A stretch of DNA of 64,000 bases from DASREM01 sp035652095 (GTDB lineage Bacteria > Acidobacteriota > Terriglobia > Terriglobales > Acidobacteriaceae). How positions within the stretch are numbered: position 1 is the first letter of the stretch; each line of letters opens with the position of its first letter. This document shows, in pieces, positions 35,642-44,483 of the stretch. The notes beneath the pieces were generated by a model. That model saw only the letters and a program-made list of their open reading frames with translations. It was not told the origin of the DNA and made no database searches. The translations under genes were made by a program, and so were the position numbers. The DNA lies in NCBI GenBank assembly GCA_035652095.1, contig DASREM010000033.1, forward strand, positions 1 through 64,000, in the 5' to 3' direction.

Positions 35642-36760
35642 ATGCAAAAAGCCAGAACGGTGTTTCTTCTAGTCTTTGTCGGATGGAGCTTATCGGTACT
35701 TGGGCAAGGCCAAAAAATTAAAGTCATTGCTGATCAGGACAGTGGTGGGCCCACTGGGACCAACTTCCTATCCTTGCTGATGCTCCTGCGGTCGCCAAAG
35801 ATCGACTTGCTGGGTATTACGACTGTCAGCGGTGACCAGTGGGTTGAGCCAGCTACCGTGTTCGCTTTGTGGGCGACCGAGCAGGCCGGACGCACCCACG
35901 TCCCCGTAATCAAAGGTGCTGAACGGCCCTTGGTGAACACCCAGCGCGAGCAGGAACTGCGCGAGCAGCTTTATGGCTCTCTCGTCGGATGGCATGGTTC
36001 CTTCAATCCCGATGCCCCAAGGCCGAGCGAAACCTGGGCGCCGCCCGGAGGATATCCGAGGACCAAAACCAAGCCCGGCCGCGCGGCGGACTTCATCATT
36101 GACACCATTCGCGCAAATCCAGGCGAGGTTGTCTTGTACGCGGCGGGACCACTCACCAATATTGCCCTGGCGGTGCGGATGGATCCCGGCATCGTGCCGC
36201 TCACCAAGGCCCTTTACGTCATGGGAGGGAGCAGTTCCGGAGGTCCCGAACTCAACTGGTGGTGGGACCCGGAAGCGGCTTCGATCGTACTTCGCGAACC
36301 ATGGAAGCAGATTGTCGTCACGCCGTTCGAAGCCGGCGCGCAGGTTTGGTCGAGTGCAAAACTCATGCAACGGGTGGTCAACGCCGGCGGCGCGCTGGCC
36401 AGACATGTACAACAGCTGTATCTCGATGCCAACCCACCGCAAGGCACCACCACATGGTCCATGATGTGGGACGAGTTGTGCGTGGCCTCGCTACTCGATC
36501 CAGCTGTGATCAAGAAATCGAAGACGATGTATCTGGATGTGGATATCGATCATGGTCCCAAGTACGGACACACCGTGCTCTGGGAGCCCCAGGAGGACGT
36601 CCCCAAATTCTTCCAGCCGTACAGCGGGCCTGGGCCGGTTGATCGTGCGAAATGGTTGGGGCACCTGGCTGCGCCCGCCCACTTGCATCCCGCCAGTGTT
36701 CAGATGGAAGTTGATGTTCAGAAATTTGAGGATGTTTTCGTTGAGGTAATGGAGCATTGA
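35642..36760 (+). CDS. Exported nucleoside hydrolase-like protein, altered Ca motif (paralogue 1)
   Basis: A 372-residue protein of the inosine/uridine nucleoside hydrolase fold, with a signal peptide (cleavage near LGQGQ). Family members split the N-glycosidic bond of ribonucleosides using a bound calcium. The usual N-terminal DTDPGxDD is here DQDSGGPTGTN (31-41): the first two acids remain but the DD pair is Thr40-Asn41 with an insertion. The downstream AGPLTNIAL loop and a WDELCVASLLDP segment carrying the Asp242 equivalent are retained. There is also a long Pro-rich insertion (about 120-145). It is probably active on an unusual N-glycoside, or impaired. Confidence 0.85.
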   Translation: MQKARTVFLLVFVGWSLSVLGQGQKIKVIADQDSGGPTGTNFLSLLMLLRSPKIDLLGITTVSGDQWVEPATVFALWATEQAGRTHVPVIKGAERPLVNTQREQELREQLYGSLVGWHGSFNPDAPRPSETWAPPGGYPRTKTKPGRAADFIIDTIRANPGEVVLYAAGPLTNIALAVRMDPGIVPLTKALYVMGGSSSGGPELNWWWDPEAASIVLREPWKQIVVTPFEAGAQVWSSAKLMQRVVNAGGALARHVQQLYLDANPPQGTTTWSMMWDELCVASLLDPAVIKKSKTMYLDVDIDHGPKYGHTVLWEPQEDVPKFFQPYSGPGPVDRAKWLGHLAAPAHLHPASVQMEVDVQKFEDVFVEVMEH

Positions 36761-36761
36761 C

Positions 36762-37829
36762 CTACTTAGGTGAAGGAGTTGGCGCCCTCATTAAGTCCAC
36801 GAACATTCGGTTGAATTTCTCGTTATCGAGGTCAACCTGAATCTGAACCGGAGTGCCGGCAGCCGAAGTTTTGTCCCTTTCAGTCCAGGTCAGCGTATTT
36901 CCGTACTTGGCGCCGTGGTCAATATTGACTGACATGTAGCGAGTCTCGCTCCTGGTGATCAGGGTGGGATCGAGCCACGCCGCTGCAGCCAGTTCATCCC
37001 ACATGTACTCTCCGCCCTGCCCGGTCTGATAAAAGCGGGCGACATAGCGGGCGAGCGGAGTTCCACTCGCCTCGATCTGCTTGACCATTACAGGCGTGAG
37101 CCGCGTTTTGATCGAAATATCGGTCGGGGTACAGACAATTCTCTTCCAGGACGCGCCCAGAACCACCTTCGCGGCCTCGGGATCAAACCAGAAATTGAAT
37201 TCGTGACGAGGATTGTTGACAAACTCCGCGTCCTTGGTATGCGGGCCGATACTGCCGCCCATGAAGACAAGTTGCTCGGCCAGTTCCGGAAATTTTGGAT
37301 CGATCGCAGTCGCCAGCGCCAGGTTGGTCATGGGTCCACCTTCGTAAATCGTGACCTGGCGCGGATACTGGTGCACCATGCGGACCATGAAATGAGCAGC
37401 GTCTTCACTGGCGGCCTTCGCGGCCGGCTTGCCTTCCGGCAGATCGGGAATTACAAACGGGTCGTGGTACCAGCGGTCGTCCCACGCGCCGGCGAATGCA
37501 ACCTTTCCATATTGCTGCTGCCATAGACGAGTCTCCTCGTAGCGGCGTACCAATGGGAACACAGCGCCCTTGAAAACCGGGATGTCGGTGCGTCCGATGA
37601 TCTCCAGCAAACGCAAGGTGTGGGCGACTTCTTCGTCCCGCCACTGGTTACCGCTGACCATGGTGATGCCGAGCACGTCGGCATCCCGCGATTGAATCAG
37701 GACCAGCAAAGTTTGCATGTTGCTGCCGCCGGGCCCCGAGCCGTCCTGATCAATAATGATTTTTCGAGGCTCGGCTGAGCACACGCTCGCCAGCAAAATG
37801 AGGATTGCAAAATACCGGGCGGCGGTCAT
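36762..37829 (-). CDS. Exported nucleoside hydrolase-like protein (paralogue 2)
   Basis: The 355-residue paralogue of the neighbouring genes has a signal peptide (residues 1-19). The metal loop reads DQDGSGPGGSN (27-37), so the DD pair is Ser36-Asn37. GPMTNLALA, NFWFDPEAAKVV and MWDELAAAAWLDP are conserved, with Trp in place of the usual catalytic His before the last Asp. It overlaps the upstream paralogue by four bases (ATGA), indicating a coupled pair made by duplication. It converges on paralogue 1. Confidence 0.85.
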   Translation of the reverse strand: MTAARYFAILILLASVCSAEPRKIIIDQDGSGPGGSNMQTLLVLIQSRDADVLGITMVSGNQWRDEEVAHTLRLLEIIGRTDIPVFKGAVFPLVRRYEETRLWQQQYGKVAFAGAWDDRWYHDPFVIPDLPEGKPAAKAASEDAAHFMVRMVHQYPRQVTIYEGGPMTNLALATAIDPKFPELAEQLVFMGGSIGPHTKDAEFVNNPRHEFNFWFDPEAAKVVLGASWKRIVCTPTDISIKTRLTPVMVKQIEASGTPLARYVARFYQTGQGGEYMWDELAAAAWLDPTLITRSETRYMSVNIDHGAKYGNTLTWTERDKTSAAGTPVQIQVDLDNEKFNRMFVDLMRAPTPSPK

Positions 37830-38923
37830 GGCCGTTGCGGACGGGTCATTAGGTCAATAAACAGCTTGTAGAATTTTTCGGTATCGATGTCGAATTGCAC
37901 GTGGCCCAGATGTAGATACGGAGGGACCTTGGCATTGGCATCCCAAAACAATGTCTTGCCGTAGCTCGGGCCGTGGTCGACGTCAATATCCATGTAGAGT
38001 TGCTTTTCCCCGGTAATGATAGAAGGATCCAGGAGGGCGATTGCCGCAATCTCGTCCCACATGTAGCCGGGCAACGAATACTTCTCAAGATACTGAGTGA
38101 CAGGCGTATTTGCCTTGGCAATCTCCGCTTTCATCTCCGCCGTGTACCGGGTCTTCACCGAGATGTCGATGGGCGTAATCGTCATCTTCTTCCAGGGAGC
38201 GCGAAGCACGATCCGCGTGGCCTCCGCGTCGAACCACCAGTTGAATTCGCGCCGGGCATCGATGGCTCCTGGGTCAATGGCGCCTTTGTCGGCGTAGAGG
38301 CCGCCGCCCATCATGACAAATTCTTTCGCCAGGGTAGCGACCTCGGGGTCGAGCCTGAGGGCGAGCGCGTAGTTGGTGAGTGGACCGCCTGCCCACAGCA
38401 CGACTTGCCCGGGGTACTTGTGCACCATCTTGATGATGAATTCAGCCGCCGTGCCCGGAGCCGCTTCGATGTGGGGCTCACCTTCCTTCATCGGCGGGAC
38501 CACATGGGGCGGATGATACGGCTCGTCGAAAATGGTGGAGCGGTTGGCTTCGAAACGGTCGGTCCAACAGCCCTTGTATTCGAGCTTGCCGTAGAGTGCT
38601 TCCCAGCGCTCGGTCTCCTCCTTGGAATTGAGTAGCGGAAATTCTGCGCCCTGATAGACGGGGATATCAGTCCGGTTCGCAATCTCGAGCATACGGAGAG
38701 TATGCTGCGTCTCTTCCCTCACCCACTGGTCGCCGCTCACAGTGGTGATGCCGAGCACTTCGAAGCGATCGGATTGCACAAACGCGAGCAGGGTTTGCTG
38801 ATCGCTGGTGCCAGGGCCCCGGGCATCCTGGTCCACGATGACTTTGATTTTTTGAGCGGAACAGGTTATGCCAGCAAACGCGAGGATTACAACAAACACA
38901 GACTTCACGATCCAGCTTCTCAT
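37826..38923 (-). CDS. Exported nucleoside hydrolase-like protein (paralogue 3)
   Basis: This protein has 365 residues and a signal peptide ending near CSAQ. The metal loop is DQDARGPGTSD (31-41), keeping one Asp of the DD pair (Asp41), so it is the closest of the three altered paralogues to the canonical site. GGPLTNYALAL and MWDEIAAIALLDP are present. It is the first of a two-gene unit with paralogue 2, downstream of the TonB receptor and a large hairpin. A periplasmic nucleosidase feeding the ribokinase/DERA genes upstream is the natural reading. Confidence 0.86.
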   Translation of the reverse strand: MRSWIVKSVFVVILAFAGITCSAQKIKVIVDQDARGPGTSDQQTLLAFVQSDRFEVLGITTVSGDQWVREETQHTLRMLEIANRTDIPVYQGAEFPLLNSKEETERWEALYGKLEYKGCWTDRFEANRSTIFDEPYHPPHVVPPMKEGEPHIEAAPGTAAEFIIKMVHKYPGQVVLWAGGPLTNYALALRLDPEVATLAKEFVMMGGGLYADKGAIDPGAIDARREFNWWFDAEATRIVLRAPWKKMTITPIDISVKTRYTAEMKAEIAKANTPVTQYLEKYSLPGYMWDEIAAIALLDPSIITGEKQLYMDIDVDHGPSYGKTLFWDANAKVPPYLHLGHVQFDIDTEKFYKLFIDLMTRPQRP

Positions 38924-38950
38924 GGGCTCCTGTACACCAGACGTAATTTT

Positions 38951-38993
38951 GGGGCAGACCGATCATGCCGACTCGGCATGATCAATCTGCCCC
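38951..38993 (-). terminator. Large hairpin between TonB receptor and nucleoside hydrolase genes
   Basis: Two 19-base arms (GGGGCAGACCGATCATGCC / GGCATGATCAATCTGCCCC, 17 of 19 paired) enclose a 5-base loop. The hairpin starts just past the TonB gene stop and lies 28 bases before the next gene on the same strand. There is no T tract after it, so it may be a leaky terminator or an mRNA-stabilising processing site that lowers downstream expression. Confidence 0.6.
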
Positions 38994-39013
38994 GGAGGTT
39001 TCAATCCATCCGC

Positions 39014-42000
39014 TCAGAACTGGAGTTTGAGCGCGAACTGGATCAGACGCGGATTGTTGACGGTCGAACTGATCACACCGAATTGCGTGCCGCTGGACAC
39101 GTCATTTCCTGGCAATCCAAACTGGGCATGGTTGAACAGGTTGAAGAATTCAGCCCTGAAATCAAGTCCCATACCTTCGCGGAATGGCAGAACAAAATGT
39201 TTGATCAGCGAGAAATCGGTGTTGACGAAGTCGGGGCCATACACCGGGGCCCGGGCCGCATTGCCGAGTTCTCCGTTGGGCGCATTCACAAAGCACTGCG
39301 TATTGAACCACTTGTTCAGCGTCGGATTGCTGGCCTCCGCTGAGCAGACCTGGTCCGGCCGGTTCAAGTTGTTGCCGTTGTTGGTCAGGTTCACACCCGA
39401 ACCATTAGTGCTGTTGATCAGGAACACCGGGAACCCGGACGTGATTTTTTCAATGACGTTGATCTGCCAATTTCCAGCGATGGCATTCGCAGCGCCGGTC
39501 CAGTTCCCCCCAAAGCGCTTGCCTCTGCCGAACGGCAAATCGTAAAGCACGCTGGCGGTGAAGTTATGGTTGAGCTGAATTTGCGACAAGCCCCAATCCG
39601 CCCTTGAGGCTCCGGGAAGCGGCCAGTAGGTTACGCCAGCCGATGTTCCCAGTCCGTCGTTAAACCCGGAATCAAAGTTCCGCGCGTAGGTATAGCTCAG
39701 GAGCGCATACAAGCCATGTCGCGCACTCTTGGTTTCGGCCTTTGCCTGGAGCGAGTCATAACGCGCATTCCCGGCATCCGCGGTAGCGCTGATCGTGGTA
39801 AAGGGCCCGTACGGCGCGGTCGGGACCCCGCAGCCAAGCGTATAGCCGGGAACCACGCCGCATGCAGTCGGCGACGAGACGTTCAGGTTGCTGCCATCCA
39901 CCAGGATATGGTGGCTGCGCGACCCCGCGTAACCCACCGTTAAGACGACCTGACCTGGCAATTCGCGTTCAATATTGAAATTGAACTGTTGCACCCGGCC
40001 CTGCTTGAAATTGCGATTTTGCGACTGGATGGTGCCCTGGAACGTCGCTGGGTCGGGAGGGGTGGTCAGGAGGGGGAACCCGTTGGAAACGTTGAGCGCG
40101 AAATCAAATGGCCCGACGAAGGGAGCGCATGCCGCTGTCGGTGAAGCGCATCCGCCAAATGTGAATGCAAAGCTTCCTGTTTCCGCAAAGAACGGCGGGT
40201 TTTCCCAAAGGCCCTGGGCACCCTGGTTCCAGGCAGAGTCGTGAAAAATAGAATAACCAGCACGGAATGCCGTTTTCGTGCTCCCCCACGGTTTCCATGC
40301 CAAACCGATTCGCGGTTCGAGTGCGGTCTTGTCGAACTGAATACCAACGTTGCTATCCGAATTCACGCCGGGGATCAGGTATTGACCCGTGGGGAAATCG
40401 AAGTTGGCTTGACGATTGTGGGCTTCCGTAATTGGCGTCACTAGCGCCCAGGCCAACCCGAGGTTCAAGGTCAGATTGTTGGTCACGCGCCAGTCGTCTT
40501 GCACATAGGGACGATATAACTTCCAGCGACGTCCGGTAGTGGCGCCCCTGAATGTCTGGTCGTGAATGGCCAAACTGTTCAGACCGAGCAAAAAGTCTGC
40601 GGCATTGTCGCCGCCCTGTACGGCATTGGGGGCTGTGCTGGCCGATCCAGTCCAAAGATTGGTGAAGACCAAAAAGCCATCCTGGAAGGCATTGGTCAGC
40701 ACATTCATCTGGTTGGCCCGGAACTGCATACCAAGGCGGATATTGTGCTTTCCGTGAATGATGTCAAAGGAATCGGCAATCGTAAACACGTTCGTGCCGC
40801 CCTGGAAGGGAGCAAATCCGCGGTCTCCAAGCGCCCAGTACGGACCTCCAAGGATCGTCGAGGTCAGCCCGCAACTCACGCAGTCCGTCGTTGATTGAGA
40901 AAGGCCTGTGGGTGCCCCGCCCGGGAACCCCGAGCAACTGCTGTCGAGGTTTGCATTGGGAATCCCAAGCTTGGCCGCTTCGCAGGTCCGATCGCCGAAG
41001 GAGAGGATGTGGTTGAAGATCCGGTTGAAACCAAAACTGAACTGATTGATCATCCGGTCGTTAAAGATATGAGTCTCAGAAAGCGAGACGTTCCGTCCGT
41101 GGTTGGTAATGTTTTGCGTACTGCCGAAAGCGTTGGCTTCAGCGAATCCCGGTGAACCGCCGGGCACGAAGTTGGTGGCCTGATCGTAGCTGAAGCGGGC
41201 GAACGCCGAATCTTTCGCGGAAAAATTGTGATCGAGGCGAATGTCGAACTTGCCTTCATCCAGCTTCCTCGGCTGGACTGTGGAGAAGTTGAAGCCCGCT
41301 GTATTCGCGTTTGGCAACGGAAACAAGTTGATCATCTGCTGCGTGATCGGATTGATCAGGGCAGGCGGGATGATGTTGCATGTCGTACCAATAGCCTGGG
41401 TACCGTCTGCAGCTACAGGGAGTGGATTCCCCGCACTGTCGCATTGGAACGGCGTCCGTCCCACGCCCGGCACATCCACGCTGTACGGATTGTAAAGTTG
41501 AGCGAACCCTGAGAAGTCGCCGTTCCTCTGAGCCACTGTAGGCACAAATCCATTGAAGGGAATGCCGCGACGCTGGCGCTTAGCTTCATAGTCCAGGAAG
41601 AAGAACGTCTTATCCTTCAGGATCGGGCCGCCCAAAGCGCCGCCGAACTGGTTCAGGTTGAACTTCTCTTTTTCCGAAGCAAAATAACTACGGGCATCAA
41701 GCTTGGTGTTCCGGAAGAACTCGAACAGCGATCCGTGAAACTGGTTGGAACCCGACTTGGTCGTTACCAGCACTGTCGGACCCGCGCGGGTGCCGTATTC
41801 TGCGGAATAGTTGAAAGTGAGTACCTTGAATTCCTGGATGGCGTCGATGGACGGCAGGATCGAAATTCCCCCGGCCGTCAGCTCGTTGTTGTCGTTGCCA
41901 TCGAGCAGCCAATCGGTGCTCTGGGCGCGCGATCCCCCCACCGAAAGCGAGTACGACCCGCGCGTGGAAACCTCGCTGCTGGGTCCGCCGTTGAAGAAGC

Positions 42001-42511
42001 TGTTGGGGTTGGTCTCCTGCGTGGTGCCCGGCGTAAGGGTCGCGAGCTGCACAAAGTCGCGGCCATTGAGCGGCAGATCGGCCACTTGCTGAGAAGTAAT
42101 GACCTGACCGAGGGTCGGGTTCGCCGTCTGCACTGCCACTTCGGTAGCGCTCACTTCCACTTTCTCCGACACCGAGGCGGGCACCATGGTGAAGTTGATC
42201 TCGCGGTGCTCATCCACCTGCAGGCGGATGTCTTTTTGTTCGACCGCGGCAAACCCACCGGATTCGACCTTCACGGTGTAGGTGGACACTGACAACAATG
42301 GAATCAGGTAATGCCCGGTATCATCGGTGACCGCCTCGCGACTGATCCCGGTGGCTTGTGAGGTCGCCGTCACCTTGGCACCAGTAATGACGGAGCCGCT
42401 TTTGTCAGTAACTGTGCCGGTGAAACTACCTGAGGCCTGGCCGAAGGAGAGAGACGAGACGGATACAAGCGCGCAGAAGACTGCAGCCAGCAGTGTTCCC
42501 TTCAGTTGCAT
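39014..42511 (-). CDS. TonB-dependent receptor with carboxypeptidase-regulatory N-terminal domain
   Basis: This large outer-membrane protein (1165 residues from ATG 42511, GAGGGG site; the frame to 42604 is too long) has a signal peptide, then a carboxypeptidase-regulatory-like domain (SFTGTVTDKSGSVITGAKV, about 24-110), a plug (LGQVITSQQVADLPLNGRDF) and a long beta barrel ending LRFALKLQF-like with a terminal Phe. This Oar-like architecture is expanded in Acidobacteriota and usually serves polymer or oligomer uptake. Its position between ribokinase and nucleoside hydrolases suggests uptake of nucleosides, nucleotides or nucleic-acid fragments. That is inferred from context only. Confidence 0.92.
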   Translation of the reverse strand: MQLKGTLLAAVFCALVSVSSLSFGQASGSFTGTVTDKSGSVITGAKVTATSQATGISREAVTDDTGHYLIPLLSVSTYTVKVESGGFAAVEQKDIRLQVDEHREINFTMVPASVSEKVEVSATEVAVQTANPTLGQVITSQQVADLPLNGRDFVQLATLTPGTTQETNPNSFFNGGPSSEVSTRGSYSLSVGGSRAQSTDWLLDGNDNNELTAGGISILPSIDAIQEFKVLTFNYSAEYGTRAGPTVLVTTKSGSNQFHGSLFEFFRNTKLDARSYFASEKEKFNLNQFGGALGGPILKDKTFFFLDYEAKRQRRGIPFNGFVPTVAQRNGDFSGFAQLYNPYSVDVPGVGRTPFQCDSAGNPLPVAADGTQAIGTTCNIIPPALINPITQQMINLFPLPNANTAGFNFSTVQPRKLDEGKFDIRLDHNFSAKDSAFARFSYDQATNFVPGGSPGFAEANAFGSTQNITNHGRNVSLSETHIFNDRMINQFSFGFNRIFNHILSFGDRTCEAAKLGIPNANLDSSCSGFPGGAPTGLSQSTTDCVSCGLTSTILGGPYWALGDRGFAPFQGGTNVFTIADSFDIIHGKHNIRLGMQFRANQMNVLTNAFQDGFLVFTNLWTGSASTAPNAVQGGDNAADFLLGLNSLAIHDQTFRGATTGRRWKLYRPYVQDDWRVTNNLTLNLGLAWALVTPITEAHNRQANFDFPTGQYLIPGVNSDSNVGIQFDKTALEPRIGLAWKPWGSTKTAFRAGYSIFHDSAWNQGAQGLWENPPFFAETGSFAFTFGGCASPTAACAPFVGPFDFALNVSNGFPLLTTPPDPATFQGTIQSQNRNFKQGRVQQFNFNIERELPGQVVLTVGYAGSRSHHILVDGSNLNVSSPTACGVVPGYTLGCGVPTAPYGPFTTISATADAGNARYDSLQAKAETKSARHGLYALLSYTYARNFDSGFNDGLGTSAGVTYWPLPGASRADWGLSQIQLNHNFTASVLYDLPFGRGKRFGGNWTGAANAIAGNWQINVIEKITSGFPVFLINSTNGSGVNLTNNGNNLNRPDQVCSAEASNPTLNKWFNTQCFVNAPNGELGNAARAPVYGPDFVNTDFSLIKHFVLPFREGMGLDFRAEFFNLFNHAQFGLPGNDVSSGTQFGVISSTVNNPRLIQFALKLQF

Positions 42512-42738
42512 GGTTTTCCCCTCAACTGCCCGCGTAAGAGTCGGGCAAGTTGTTCCCCATTTTGCAAATGGCTTGATATACAGGCAGATACTGTGCAAAG
42601 TCAAGATGATTCGACAGATGAGAGTGTTGCGCTTTGAATTTCCGCGGCCGAGGGGAGGGACGCCAGGTCCGCCACGGGCATTCGGGATAATCCGATGTCA
42701 CCGAGGCAGGCATTCCTGGGTTCTTTGCTGATTATGCC

Positions 42739-43674
42739 TTATTGGTTGCTACGCTTGGCCCATTCCGCGTCGAAGCGAGTTCGATCATAGAAGGATTTCT
42801 GGGTTCCTACGCTGGTTGTCGAAAGGCCGGCATACAGATTGGCACGGCGCACAGCTTCCCGCTCAGGCAGACCTTCTCCGAGAAACGTAGCAAAGCTGCC
42901 GATAAAGGCGTCGCCTGCTCCGGTGCTGTCCACGCTCTTGAGTGGGAATGCTGCCATGTGCTCCATTCCGTCTTTGCCGGCGAGCAGAGAACCGTTCGCT
43001 CCCAAAGTAATGATCACTCGCCGAATGCCCGAGTCGAGGAGTTTCTGGGCGCAGGCCCTGGCGTCGTCCACATTGCGGACCGGCATTCCGGTAATCGTCT
43101 CCGCTTCGCTTTCGTTCGGAACGAAGTAGTCCAGGTCGGACACAGCCTTAACATCGATCGGCTGTCCAGGCGCCGGATTCAGAATGCAGCGGATTCCATT
43201 CTTCCGGGCGAATTGGATGGTGTAATACACCGTCTCCAACGGGATCTCGAATTGCAGGACGATGCAATCCACGCTCTTGAGCACGTCGGCAGCCGCGTCC
43301 ACATCCCCCGGCTTCAACGCGTCGTTGGCGCCCTTCACGACGATAATGCGATTCTGGCCTGAAGGATCAACAAAGATGGGAGCAACTCCGCTGGACAGGC
43401 CCTTCACCTGCCGCACGTGAGAAGCATCGATCCCCAGTTTCTGGAAGTTCTGGATGGTTGCCGGTCCGAACAGGTCGTCACCCACTCGAGCGACCATGAA
43501 TACCTCGGAACCGCAAAGTTTGGCCGCCACCGCCTGGTTGGCGCCTTTGCCGCCAAAACCCAGGTCAAACTTGTTGCCAAAGATGGTCTCGCCAGGCTTG
43601 GGAAATTGGTCGATGAAGGAGGTCAGGTCGATGTTCGCACTTCCCACCACAGCAATGCGCGGTTGTTTGCTCAT
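42739..43674 (-). CDS. rbsK: Ribokinase
   Basis: This PfkB-family kinase of 311 residues phosphorylates ribose (and often deoxyribose) at C5. N-terminal GSANIDLTSFIDQFPKPGET and GGKGANQAVAA match ribokinases, and DSTGAGDAFIGSF carries the catalytic Asp and anion hole. The product, ribose or deoxyribose 5-phosphate, links the nucleoside hydrolases to the DERA gene of the same strand. It is preceded by the TrpF-like gene at 117 bases and followed by the TonB receptor at 227 bases. Confidence 0.93.
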   Translation of the reverse strand: MSKQPRIAVVGSANIDLTSFIDQFPKPGETIFGNKFDLGFGGKGANQAVAAKLCGSEVFMVARVGDDLFGPATIQNFQKLGIDASHVRQVKGLSSGVAPIFVDPSGQNRIIVVKGANDALKPGDVDAAADVLKSVDCIVLQFEIPLETVYYTIQFARKNGIRCILNPAPGQPIDVKAVSDLDYFVPNESEAETITGMPVRNVDDARACAQKLLDSGIRRVIITLGANGSLLAGKDGMEHMAAFPLKSVDSTGAGDAFIGSFATFLGEGLPEREAVRRANLYAGLSTTSVGTQKSFYDRTRFDAEWAKRSNQ

Positions 43675-43791
43675 ATGAGTTCGATTGTTCTCCTGGGAGT
43701 CTGGGCCGCGAGAGAAAGGCGAGTGTAGTGAGCGCTGATGAGGAGTGTCAACCCGGCTTGGAAAGGCTCAAGACGCCGAGAGGAAGTCTGT

Positions 43792-44472
43792 TCACTGCGT
43801 GCTTGGCGTCCAAGATTTTATCGCGTCGAAGAAAGCTTGCAGTTTAGAACGATCCAATTTGCCATCGGTTCTGACACCCGAGCAGACATCCAGCCCAAAG
43901 GGGCCTACATCGCGAATGGCTTGCTGCACATTGCCGGCAGTGAGTCCTCCGGCCAAGAACATGGGGATGGAAATTCGTTCACGAATCTCCCGGCTGAGTG
44001 TCCAGTCATGGATCCTGCCTGTGCCGCCGAGTTCCTTGACTGCGAGCGACTGATTGCCCGAGTCGAGCAGAATCGCATCCACGTGCGGAGAAAGCTGGAC
44101 GGCCTCCCCTATGGATTCTCGACCCGTTACGTGGATGACCTGTATCAGCGATATGCCAGGAAGCGCGTCTCTCAGGTTGCGATATGTTCCTGAAGTCAGC
44201 CGATCGCAGATTTGAATGCAGTTGGTGCGGCAGGAGCGCTGCTGCTTAACAATTTCATGGGCGTCTTGTTTCGATGTGAGCAGAAAAGTCGCGACCGCAG
44301 GAGGAACGGACGCGGCAATTTCGGTGATCAACGCTTCACTGATGACCCCGGGGCCGCTGGGCATCTGTGAAACCAGCCCGAGTGCCGACGCTCCCAATTC
44401 GATCGCCAGCGCAGCTTCTTCCAGGCTGCTGATACAGCAAATCTTCACCCTGGGAGTGCGAGTTCTCTCCAT
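43792..44472 (-). CDS. Phosphoribosylanthranilate isomerase-like protein outside a trp operon
   Basis: The 226-residue TIM-barrel resembles TrpF. The catalytic Cys lies in RVKICCISS, the general acid Asp in DAILLDSG, and the phosphate-binding loops are FLAGGLTAGNV and GLDVCSGVRTDG. TrpF catalyses an Amadori rearrangement of a phosphoribosyl amine. No other trp gene is nearby; the neighbours are deoC, an aldehyde dehydrogenase and ribokinase. It may handle a phosphoribosyl by-product of nucleoside breakdown, or simply be TrpF displaced. The start at 44472 avoids overlap with the dehydrogenase. Confidence 0.8.
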   Translation of the reverse strand: MERTRTPRVKICCISSLEEAALAIELGASALGLVSQMPSGPGVISEALITEIAASVPPAVATFLLTSKQDAHEIVKQQRSCRTNCIQICDRLTSGTYRNLRDALPGISLIQVIHVTGRESIGEAVQLSPHVDAILLDSGNQSLAVKELGGTGRIHDWTLSREIRERISIPMFLAGGLTAGNVQQAIRDVGPFGLDVCSGVRTDGKLDRSKLQAFFDAIKSWTPSTQ

Positions 44473-44483
44473 GTGGCAAGGAC

